Shown: in pieces, positions 17,003 to 24,504 of the stretch
Layout of the letters: each line of letters starts with the position of its first letter
How positions within the stretch are numbered: position 1 is the first letter of the stretch
Source: Sphingopyxis sp. OPL5
GTDB taxonomy: Bacteria; Pseudomonadota; Alphaproteobacteria; Sphingomonadales; Sphingomonadaceae
Direction of reading: 5' to 3'
DNA length: 64,000 nucleotides
NCBI RefSeq assembly: GCF_003797775.2
Contig: NZ_CP060725.1
Location: forward strand, 4,582,001-4,646,000
Notes under the pieces: model-generated
The model's input: only the letters and a program-made list of their open reading frames with translations
What the model was told of the DNA's origin: nothing
The model's database searches: none
Program-made: the position numbers and the translations under genes

Positions 17003-18805
17003 ATGAAGAGGCGGGGAATGGCGGCACTGGCCGCCGCGTTGATGCTGGCGCCGGTGCAGGCGGCCCCTGCCCCCTCTCCCGCCCCGAAGCATCCCAATAT
17101 CGTGATCCTGCTCGCCGACGACTGGGGGTTCAGCGACGTCGGGTCGTTCGGCGCCGAATTCGCGACCCCCAATATCGACGCGCTCGCCTATGCGGGCATG
17201 CGCTTTTCGAACTTTCACGCCGCCGGAAGCTGTTCGCCGACGCGGGCGATGCTGCAGACCGGGGTGATGAACCACCGCAACGGACTGGGCAACATGCCCG
17301 AGACGATCCCCGACGCGCATCGCGGCCAGCCGGGGTACGACACGGTGATGAACCACCGCGTCGTGACGATCGCCGAACTGTTCGGCGCGGCGGGATACAA
17401 CACCTATCTGACCGGCAAATGGCATCTGGGGAGCGACGCGACGCGGCTGCCCGAGGCGCGCGGTTACAATCGCGCCTTCAGCCTCGCCGATGCCGGCGCC
17501 GACAATTTCGAACAGCGGCCGATCGAGGGCATGTACGACACCGCCGCCTGGACCGAGAATGGCAGGCCGGCGACGCTGCCGAAGAACTTCTATTCCTCGA
17601 CCTTCGTCGTCGAGAAGATGATCGATTATATCGACGCCGACCGGGCGAGCGGAAAACCCTTCCTCGCGTCGATCAACTTCCTCGCCAACCATATCCCGAT
17701 ACAGGCGCCCGACAGCGACATCGCGCGCTATTCGACGATGTACAAGGACGGCTGGACCGCGCTGCGCGAAGCGCGGGCCAAGCGCGCCGCGGCGCTGGGC
17801 ATCGTCCCCGCAGGCGCGCCGATGACGACGATGGCGACCACCCCCGACTGGGCCAAACTCGACACCGAGGAGCGCGCGGCGGCGGTGCGGGTGATGCAGG
17901 CCTATGCCGGCATGGCGACCGCGATGGACCGCGAGGTCGGGCGGCTCGTCAACCATTTGAAGGCCAGCGGTCAATATGAGAACACGATCTTCGTCTTCCT
18001 GTCGGACAATGGCGCCGAGCCGATCAACCCGTTCAGCAGCACGCGCAACCGGCTGTTCCTGAACATGCAGTACGACAACGCGACCGCGAACATCGGGCGG
18101 CGCGGCAGCTTCGCGGCGATCGGCCAGGGCTGGGCGAGCGCGGCGGTGTCGCCTTTGTCGGGGTATAAGTTCAGCGCGACCGAGGGCGGACTGCGCGTGC
18201 CGCTGATCGTCGCCTGGCCGGGCCATGCGAAGATCCGCGCCGGCGCGATCAACGGCGGGCTGGCGCATGTCACCGACATCCTGCCGACGCTCGCCGAGCT
18301 GGCGGGGGTGCCCGGGCATGGCGGCAGTTGGAAAGGCCGCGCGGTCGAGCCGGTGACCGGCCGCAGCCTCGTCCCCATGCTCGGCGGCGCGGCAGGCAGC
18401 GTGCATGGCGACGATCCGCTGGGGTATGAGCTGTCGGGCAATGCCGCGCTGTTTCGCGGCGATTACAAGCTGGTGCGCAACCTGCCGCCCACCGGCGACG
18501 GCAGCTGGCGGCTATACGACCTGAAGAGTGATCCGGGCGAGACGAAGGATTTGTCGGCAGCGATGCCCGACCGGTTCAAGGCGATGATGGCCGACTACCG
18601 CGCCTATGCGAAGGCCAATGGCGTGCTCGACATGCCCGCGGGCTATACCGCCGATGCGCAGATCAACGCCTATGCGTGGGAGAAGCAGGGCAAGAAGCGC
18701 GCGATCAAGGCCGGGCTGTGGCTGGGCGGTGGGATCTTGGCGATCGTGGCGCTGATCTGGGGCTGGCGGCGGCGCAGGCGGGTTCGGACATCGGGTTCGC
18801 GCTGA
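17003..18805 (+). CDS. Secreted Cys-type sulfatase with C-terminal membrane tail
   Basis: A 600-residue arylsulfatase-family hydrolase of sulfate esters. It has a signal peptide (residues 1-21), the metal-binding NIVILLADDWGFSDVGS (Asp39 and Asp40) and the formylglycine site C77-S-P-T-R. The segment TGKWHLG lies near 150 and the second metal site FLSDNGAEP near 340. Cys77 must be oxidised to formylglycine by a maturation enzyme, and one is encoded at 18970-19887. After the catalytic domain comes a single membrane helix flanked by GGG and a run of five arginines (about 565-593), a layout like C-terminal sorting or anchoring tails. The ATG at 17003 follows GGAGGGGG. Confidence 0.93.
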   Translation: MKRRGMAALAAALMLAPVQAAPAPSPAPKHPNIVILLADDWGFSDVGSFGAEFATPNIDALAYAGMRFSNFHAAGSCSPTRAMLQTGVMNHRNGLGNMPETIPDAHRGQPGYDTVMNHRVVTIAELFGAAGYNTYLTGKWHLGSDATRLPEARGYNRAFSLADAGADNFEQRPIEGMYDTAAWTENGRPATLPKNFYSSTFVVEKMIDYIDADRASGKPFLASINFLANHIPIQAPDSDIARYSTMYKDGWTALREARAKRAAALGIVPAGAPMTTMATTPDWAKLDTEERAAAVRVMQAYAGMATAMDREVGRLVNHLKASGQYENTIFVFLSDNGAEPINPFSSTRNRLFLNMQYDNATANIGRRGSFAAIGQGWASAAVSPLSGYKFSATEGGLRVPLIVAWPGHAKIRAGAINGGLAHVTDILPTLAELAGVPGHGGSWKGRAVEPVTGRSLVPMLGGAAGSVHGDDPLGYELSGNAALFRGDYKLVRNLPPTGDGSWRLYDLKSDPGETKDLSAAMPDRFKAMMADYRAYAKANGVLDMPAGYTADAQINAYAWEKQGKKRAIKAGLWLGGGILAIVALIWGWRRRRRVRTSGSR

Positions 18806-18824
18806 ATCCGGGAGGTCCTGCCTT

Positions 18825-18914
18825 CGTCACCCCGGGCTTGACCCGGGGCCTGCCTTGTCTTTGATCCGACGGCGACAGAAGGAAGGCGGGTCCCGGGTCA
18901 AGCCCGGGATGACG
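18825..18914. repeat. Long REP-like inverted repeat between convergent genes
   Basis: Two 23-base arms (18825-18847 and 18892-18914) built on CCCGGGCTTGACCCGGG and its complement pair with one mismatch around a 44-base middle that has further partial pairing. Sequences of this kind are dispersed in many alphaproteobacterial genomes between convergent genes, and this one lies after the sulfatase and FGE stops. It can act as a terminator for both. Confidence 0.7.
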
Positions 18915-18969
18915 ATGAAATGGAATGTCCGCCCCGGTTAGCGACCCGGCGCGGTCGCGCGCTACCCAA

Positions 18970-19887
18970 TTACCCCGCCGGCGCCGGGCGTGTCGTGTCG
19001 ATCAGGCGGAAGCCGATGTGGTCGGTGCCCAGCGAGCGTTCCTGGAACTGGCGCGCGGCGGGGCGGTAGCGGGCGCAATAATTGGCGGCGCACAGGAAGC
19101 TGCCGCCCTTGATGACATTGCTTTCGTCGTCGATCGCGCCGGTGGTCCATTCCCAGACATTGCCGATGAGGTCGTGCACCCCATGCTTGTCGGCGGCGAA
19201 GCAGGCGACGGGGGCGCGGCTGGTGAAGCCGTCGGTGCCCATGTCGCGGACCGGGAAAACGCCCTGATAATAATTCGCCTGCGGTTTGCCGTCGACGATC
19301 GGCACATTGCGGTCGGCGCCGCCGGTCGCGGCGGCGAGTTCCCATTGCTCCTCGCTGGGCAACGCCTTGCCCGCCCAGCGGGCGTAGGCGAGCGCGTCGT
19401 CATAGGCGATCTGCACCACCGGTTCGCGGTCGCGGCCGTCGATCACGGTGTCGGGTCCGGCGGGATGGCGCCACTCGGCGCCGACGACCCAGCGCCACCA
19501 GTTGGGATTGCCGTCGGTCGGCGCGGTGAACACCGCCCCGCCGGGCACCAGCATATCGGGCGGCGCGCCGGGCAGCGGCGGCGGGTCGCGTTCGGCGATG
19601 GTCTTGTAGCCGGTCGCTTTCACGAAGGCCGCGAATTCGCCGTTCGTCACCTCGTGGGTCGCCATCCAGAAGCCGGCGACGGTCACCGGCTTTTCCGGCC
19701 CCTCTTCGGGCAGATGCGCGTCGGCGCCCATCGCGAAGGTGGCGCCGGGGATCCAGACATAATCCGCCTTCGGCATCGCCGGACAGGTCGGCGTCGAAGT
19801 CGCCGCGACCTTGTCCGCGGGCTTGTCGCCACAGGCGGCGAGCAGCCCGGCCAGTGCCAGCGATCCAGTCAGGACGGCTCGCTTCAT
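18970..19887 (-). CDS. Formylglycine-generating enzyme (sulfatase-modifying factor), predicted lipoprotein
   Basis: A 305-residue SUMF1/FGE-family protein. It starts with a lipoprotein signal (lipobox LLAACGDK). The FGE domain runs from about 40 to 300 with WIPGATFAMG, THEVTNGEF, LPSEEQWE and GNVWEWT. It also has the copper-binding active pair Cys266 and Cys271 in GGSFLCAANYCARYRP. The pair marks a true oxygen-dependent FGE rather than one of the many inactive relatives. It oxidises the cysteine of CSPTR/CSPSR motifs, present in both flanking sulfatases. Its ATG overlaps the TetR stop. A lipidated enzyme would act outside the inner membrane, so the sulfatases may be matured after export. Confidence 0.93.
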   Translation of the reverse strand: MKRAVLTGSLALAGLLAACGDKPADKVAATSTPTCPAMPKADYVWIPGATFAMGADAHLPEEGPEKPVTVAGFWMATHEVTNGEFAAFVKATGYKTIAERDPPPLPGAPPDMLVPGGAVFTAPTDGNPNWWRWVVGAEWRHPAGPDTVIDGRDREPVVQIAYDDALAYARWAGKALPSEEQWELAAATGGADRNVPIVDGKPQANYYQGVFPVRDMGTDGFTSRAPVACFAADKHGVHDLIGNVWEWTTGAIDDESNVIKGGSFLCAANYCARYRPAARQFQERSLGTDHIGFRLIDTTRPAPAG

Positions 19888-20501
19888 CGCGCCGCCCCCG
19901 CGATCAGCGCTTCGACCATCTGCGCGACGACCGCCCCGGCTTCGTCGACCAGCAAGCCCTGGTCGTGGCGCAGCGCGCGCCAAGTCTGGAACGACAGCGC
20001 GACGCACAGCGCCTCCCGGCCGACGCGGTCGGCAATCATGGTGTCGGGGAGCAGGCGGAACAGGAGATCGCGTTCGAGCGCGACGACCTGGCCATATTGC
20101 CCCATCAGGAACGGCGACTGATAGCGCTTGATATTGGCGGCGAGGCGGAAGGGCAGCATCGTTTCAAAGACGCGGGCACGCCGTGCCGCAAGGTCGCGCA
20201 CGTCGGCGCGCCAGTCCTTGCCCGCATAAGGCGCAACGACGATCGGCATCACCCGCTCGGCGATCGTTTCGGACATTTCGCGGTAGAGCGTGTCCATGTC
20301 GTCGAACTGGCGGAACACGGTGCGCAGGCCCACCCCCGCTTCCTCGGCGACGCGCGCCGCGCTGGGCGACAGATCGCCGCGGTCGATGAGGTCGAGCATC
20401 GCGGCGACGATCCGCGCGCGGCTCGACCGGCTGCGTTCGCGGCGGCCGTCGACCCGCGGCGCGGCGTCGGCGTCGATCCTGGCTTTGGTTTTCGTTGCCA
20501 T
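19884..20501 (-). CDS. TetR family transcriptional regulator of the sulfatase locus
   Basis: A 205-residue regulator. An N-terminal helix-turn-helix (about residues 25-70: IVAAMLDLIDRGD, AARVAEEAGVGLRTVFRQF) is followed by a helical ligand domain of usual length. I took the ATG at 20501 (MATKTK); the frame stays open upstream to 20606, but that part covers the promoter and the operator. It is divergent from sulfatase 2 with a TGACAC-N5-GTGCCA palindrome between them, and it forms an operon with the FGE gene. A similar palindrome precedes sulfatase 1. It probably represses all four genes until a sulfated-glycan product is sensed. Confidence 0.88.
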   Translation of the reverse strand: MATKTKARIDADAAPRVDGRRERSRSSRARIVAAMLDLIDRGDLSPSAARVAEEAGVGLRTVFRQFDDMDTLYREMSETIAERVMPIVVAPYAGKDWRADVRDLAARRARVFETMLPFRLAANIKRYQSPFLMGQYGQVVALERDLLFRLLPDTMIADRVGREALCVALSFQTWRALRHDQGLLVDEAGAVVAQMVEALIAGAAR

Positions 20502-20574
20502 GGCGTCCCCGCTGGCCCAGCTTGACGCCCGGGTCAATGCCGCGCCGAACGATCTTGCATGGCGCATCATATAA

Positions 20575-20591
20575 TGACACATATAGTGCCA
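20575..20591. promoter_or_regulatory. TetR operator-like palindrome TGACAC-N5-GTGCCA
   Basis: A 17-base imperfect palindrome lies between the divergent TetR and sulfatase 2 genes, 34 bases from the sulfatase ATG and 74 from the TetR start. It matches the core of the 16958-16986 repeat (TGGCAT-N5-GTGCCA). The AT-rich bases around it (ATAATG, ATATAG) suggest it overlaps promoter elements. Confidence 0.6.
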
Positions 20592-20625
20592 TAACATCGA
20601 CGACAACCGTGGAGCGGGTGGGGCT

Positions 20626-22272
20626 ATGAAGAAAAGATGGGCGGCGCTGAGCGTGCTCGCGCTGTTGGGAGCGGGCGGATATTGGGCGTATCAGGCGAAC
20701 AGCTATCGCCTGCCCGGGCTGGTCCAGGACTGGCGCGACCCCGTGCAGCCGAACCATGTGGTGACATGGGCCGCGGGACCCGCGGACGCACCCGCCGCCC
20801 CGCCGGGAACGAAACGGCCGCCGAACATCATCCTGATCGTCGCCGACGACCTGGGGTTTAACGACATCAGCCTCAACGGCGGCGGGGTCGCCGGCGGGAT
20901 CGTCAAGACCCCGAATATCGATGCGCTGGCACGCGAGGGGATGAATTTCACCACCGCCTATGCCGCCAACGCAACCTGTTCGCCGTCGCGCGCGGCGATG
21001 ATGACGGGGCGCTATCCGACGCGCTTCGGCTTCGAATTTACCGCCGTGCCGGTCCAGTTCGCCGAGAATCTGGCGCATGGCGACGCGATCGGACCGCTGC
21101 GGCCGGTGTTCCACAAGGAGCTGATCACCCCCGACATCCCCGACTATCCCGACATGGGCGTTCCCGCGAGCGAGGTGACGATCGCCGAGGCGGTAAAGGC
21201 GGCGGGGTATCACACGCTACATATCGGCAAATGGCATCTGGGCGAGTCCCCGGCCCTGCAACCGCAAAACCAGGGCTTCGACGAAAGCCTCGCGGTGCTT
21301 GGCGGGGCGGCGATGTTTTTGCCGGAGAATGACCCTGAGGTTGTCAACGCGAAGCTGCCGTGGGACCGCATCGACCGCTTCCTGTGGGCGAATTTGCGCC
21401 ATGCGGTGAGCTTCAACGGCAGCAAAAGATTCCACCCCAAGGGGCATATGACCGATTATTTCGCCGCAGAGGCGACGAAGGCGATCGAGGCGAACAAGAA
21501 CCGGCCTTTCTTTATGTATCTGGCCTTCAACGCCCCGCACACCCCGCTGCAGGCGACGCGCGAGGAGTATGACAAGCTGCCGCAGATCAAGGATGAGAAG
21601 ACCCGCGTCTATGGCGCGATGATCGCACAACTCGACCGGCGGATCGGCGACGTGATGGTGAAGCTGAAAGAGCTGGGCATCGACGACAATACGCTCGTCA
21701 TCTTCACCAGCGACAATGGCGGCGCCTGGTACACCGGGATCGACCATCTGAACGCGCCGTACCGCGGGTGGAAGGCGACCTTTTTCGAGGGCGGCATCCG
21801 TACCCCCTTTTTCATGCGCTGGCCGGGGACGATCGCGCCGGGTTCGACGCGGGCCGACCCGACGGGGCATCTCGACATCTTTTCGACGATCGCGGCGGTC
21901 GCGGGGGCGAAGGTGCCAGCCGACCGGGTGGTCGACAGCGAGGATATATTGGCGGGTCCGGCAAAGCGGCAGGCGCTGTTCTGGCGCTCAGGCGACTATC
22001 GCGCGGTGCGCGCGGGCGACTGGAAATTGCAGGTGACGAAGCGGCCGGCGAAGACGCGGCTCTATAATCTCGCGCTCGACCCGACCGAACAATTTGACCT
22101 TTCGGCGCACGAGCCGCAGCGCGTCGCCCAGCTCAGCGCGATACTCGAGGCGCAGAACCGAGGCATGGCGAAACCGATCTGGCCGGGCCTGATCGAAGGA
22201 CCGGTGCGGATCGACGTGCCGCAGAACGCGCCGTGGAAAGACGGGCAGGATTATGTGTATTGGACGAATTGA
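20626..22272 (+). CDS. Cys-type sulfatase with N-terminal membrane anchor
   Basis: A 548-residue sulfatase. A hydrophobic segment at about residues 6-22 has no obvious cleavage site, so the enzyme may stay anchored to the inner membrane facing the periplasm. Motifs are PNIILIVADDLGFND (metal aspartates near 74-75), the formylglycine site C118-S-P-S-R followed by AAMMTGRYPTR, GKWHLG near 205 and FTSDNGG near 365. It differs strongly from the sulfatase at 17003, so the two probably remove different sulfates from one glycan. It is divergent from TetR-FGE. The family includes arylsulfatase A/B and GalNAc-sulfatase types; I cannot assign the sulfate position. Confidence 0.93.
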   Translation: MKKRWAALSVLALLGAGGYWAYQANSYRLPGLVQDWRDPVQPNHVVTWAAGPADAPAAPPGTKRPPNIILIVADDLGFNDISLNGGGVAGGIVKTPNIDALAREGMNFTTAYAANATCSPSRAAMMTGRYPTRFGFEFTAVPVQFAENLAHGDAIGPLRPVFHKELITPDIPDYPDMGVPASEVTIAEAVKAAGYHTLHIGKWHLGESPALQPQNQGFDESLAVLGGAAMFLPENDPEVVNAKLPWDRIDRFLWANLRHAVSFNGSKRFHPKGHMTDYFAAEATKAIEANKNRPFFMYLAFNAPHTPLQATREEYDKLPQIKDEKTRVYGAMIAQLDRRIGDVMVKLKELGIDDNTLVIFTSDNGGAWYTGIDHLNAPYRGWKATFFEGGIRTPFFMRWPGTIAPGSTRADPTGHLDIFSTIAAVAGAKVPADRVVDSEDILAGPAKRQALFWRSGDYRAVRAGDWKLQVTKRPAKTRLYNLALDPTEQFDLSAHEPQRVAQLSAILEAQNRGMAKPIWPGLIEGPVRIDVPQNAPWKDGQDYVYWTN

Positions 22273-22379
22273 TGCAGTCCCCTCCCCCTCGATGGCGCTG
22301 CTCTCGTCGATCGCCTGAGTTTGGACTATGATGCCGCCGCGACGCGGCGACGCCTTGCCCGCGCCGAAGGAGTCATCGC

Positions 22380-23876
22380 ATGACCGCCGAGCTCGTCGAG
22401 ACGATCCAGTCCACGATCCAGCCGAACGACCATCCCTATATGCAGGGCGCATGGCGGCCGACGTTCAACGAATGGAACGCGATCTTCGCCAATGGCGATG
22501 CCGAGGTGATCGGCACGATCCCCGCCGACATCGACGGCGTCTATGTCCGCACCGGCGAGAATCAGGTGCATGATCCGATCGGGCGCTATCACCCCTTCGA
22601 TGGCGACGGGTTCATCCATGCGATAAGCTTCAAACAGGGGCGTGCGAGCTATCGCAGCCGCTTCGTCCGCACCAAGGGGTTCGAGGCCGAGAAGGAAGCC
22701 GGGCGTTCACTATGGGCGGGGTTGATGGAGCCACCGCACAAGTCGACGCGGCACGGCTGGGGCGCGCAAGAGTGGCTGAAGGACAGCAGTTCGACCGACG
22801 TTACGATCCATGCGGGCAAGATCATCTCGACATTCTATCAGTGCGGCGAGGCGTATCGGCTCGATCCGTTCACGCTGGAACAGCATGGCACCGAAAGCTG
22901 GGTACCGCTCGACGGCATTTCGGCACATTGCAAGGTCGATCCTGCGACCGGCGAACTGATGTTCTTCAATTATTCGAAGCACGCGCCGTACATGCATTAT
23001 GGCGTCGTCGGCGCGGACAATAAGCTGAAGCATTATATCCCGGTGCCGCTGCCCGGACCGCGCCTGCCGCACGATATGGCGTTCACCGAAAACTATGCCA
23101 TCCTCAACGACATGCCGCTTTATTGGAGCCCCGAGCTGCTCGAAAAGCGGCTCCACGTCGTGCAATTCCACCCCGACGAAAAAACACGTTTCGCGATCAT
23201 CCCCCGCCACGGGAGCCCCGAGGACATCCGTTGGTTCGAGGCCGAACCGACCTATACGCTGCACTGGCTGAATGCATGGGAGGACGGCGACGAGATCATC
23301 CTCGACGGCTATTATCAGGAAGAGCCGATGCCGAAATCCTATCCGAATGCCCCCGAGGGGTTCGAACGGATGATGGCCTATCTCGACCAGGAACTGCTCA
23401 AGCCGCGCCTTCACCGCTGGCGCTTCGATCTGGTGACGGGCGAGACGAGCGAAGAGCGGCTGGACGACCGCAACCTCGAATTCGGGATGTTCAACCAGCG
23501 CTATGCCGGCAAGCGCTATCGCTACGCCTATAGCGCGATGCCCGAGCCGGGCTGGTTCCTGTTTCGCGGGCTGGTCAAACACGACCTTGAGGCGCGGACG
23601 AGCGAGCAATATGAATTCGGTCCCGGCCGTTTCGGCAGCGAGGCGCCCTTCGCACCGCGGATCGATGCGAAGGACGAGGATGATGGCTATCTCGTCTCCT
23701 TCATCGCCGACCTCGAAACCGACCAGTCCGAATGCGTGCTGATCGACGCGAAGAATATCGCGGCGGGCCCGGTGTGCCGGATCATCCTGCCCGAGCGCAT
23801 CTGTGCGGGCACCCACAGCGTGTGGGCGAACGGCGACGATATCGGCATGGGCGAAAACGATATCCTCGCCGCCTGA
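22380..23876 (+). CDS. Carotenoid-cleavage / stilbene-type oxygenase family protein
   Basis: A 498-residue member of the carotenoid oxygenase (RPE65) family, seven-bladed beta-propellers with a four-histidine iron centre that split an alkene with O2. The four histidine regions are visible: GISAHCKVDP near residue 182, LPHDMAFTENY near 221, YTLHWLNAWE near 297 and CAGTHSVW near 477. The usual opening GVYVRTGENQ and YHPFDGDGFIHA lies near 52-80. No signal peptide. In sphingomonads, relatives include lignostilbene dioxygenases and apocarotenoid cleavage enzymes; sequence alone does not choose between them. It follows sulfatase 2 by 107 bases and has its own ATG at 22380. Confidence 0.93.
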   Translation: MTAELVETIQSTIQPNDHPYMQGAWRPTFNEWNAIFANGDAEVIGTIPADIDGVYVRTGENQVHDPIGRYHPFDGDGFIHAISFKQGRASYRSRFVRTKGFEAEKEAGRSLWAGLMEPPHKSTRHGWGAQEWLKDSSSTDVTIHAGKIISTFYQCGEAYRLDPFTLEQHGTESWVPLDGISAHCKVDPATGELMFFNYSKHAPYMHYGVVGADNKLKHYIPVPLPGPRLPHDMAFTENYAILNDMPLYWSPELLEKRLHVVQFHPDEKTRFAIIPRHGSPEDIRWFEAEPTYTLHWLNAWEDGDEIILDGYYQEEPMPKSYPNAPEGFERMMAYLDQELLKPRLHRWRFDLVTGETSEERLDDRNLEFGMFNQRYAGKRYRYAYSAMPEPGWFLFRGLVKHDLEARTSEQYEFGPGRFGSEAPFAPRIDAKDEDDGYLVSFIADLETDQSECVLIDAKNIAAGPVCRIILPERICAGTHSVWANGDDIGMGENDILAA

Positions 23877-23964
23877 CCTCGCCTTGTCGCGCGGCCTGAG
23901 CCAAGCCCGTTGAAACGGTGCGCGTTTCCCCGTAGCGCCGGATCCACAGTCAGAGGAGGCGAAC

Positions 23965-24501
23965 ATCGACATCGGTCAGGCACAGGATGAATTGCGCAGC
24001 GGCTATCTGGGCGGCGCGCCCGGGGTTTTCGTTTCGGGGCTGGCCTGGCTCGCGGCGGACGTCGCCTGGTACATCTGGGGCGGCTTTTACGCCTATGTCG
24101 CGATCTTTATCGGCGGGATGCTGATCTTTCCGCTGGCGCTGCTGATCGCGCGAGCGTTTCGCGCGCCCAAGGTGTCGAAGGGCAATCCGCTGTCACTGCT
24201 CGGGTTCGAGGCGACCTTTCCGTTGTTCGCGGGTCTGCTCATCGCGTTCGGCCTGCTGCCCGCGTCGGAGACCTTCGCCTTCGCCGCGCTCGCGATCGTC
24301 GTCGGGGCGCGCTATTTCGTCTTTGCGACGCTCTATCGCGACCGGCTCTATTGGGCGCTTGGCGGCGCGATCTTCCTGATCGGCACCGGCTTCGCGATCC
24401 AGGCCGAAGCGCTGCCGGTCCATATCACGCTGGCGGTCGGTAGCGTCGAATTGCTGTTCGGCGCCTGGCTGTTCACGCGGTGGAACGCCGCCATCGCGTG
24501 A
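23965..24501 (+). CDS. DUF7010-like small integral membrane protein
   Basis: A protein of about 178 residues with roughly six membrane helices and no known function. It shows the opening SGYLGGAPGVFVSGLAWL that I associate with DUF7010-like proteins. Start choice is odd. The only near-cognate start inside the conserved part is TTG at 23992, which has no ribosome site. The frame extends upstream to an ATC at 23965 that sits five bases after a strong GGAGG and would give an N-terminus IDIGQAQDELRSGYLGG. I favour the ATC, so this may be a rare non-canonical start or a sequence error. It converges on the FucP-type gene with 3 bases between. Confidence 0.6.
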   Translation: MDIGQAQDELRSGYLGGAPGVFVSGLAWLAADVAWYIWGGFYAYVAIFIGGMLIFPLALLIARAFRAPKVSKGNPLSLLGFEATFPLFAGLLIAFGLLPASETFAFAALAIVVGARYFVFATLYRDRLYWALGGAIFLIGTGFAIQAEALPVHITLAVGSVELLFGAWLFTRWNAAIA

Positions 24502-24504
24502 CTG

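Noticed and set aside
20502..20606. A 35-residue N-terminal extension of the TetR protein
   Set aside because: It would cover the operator and promoter of the divergent sulfatase and has no TetR-like sequence; MATKTK at 20501 is the natural start.
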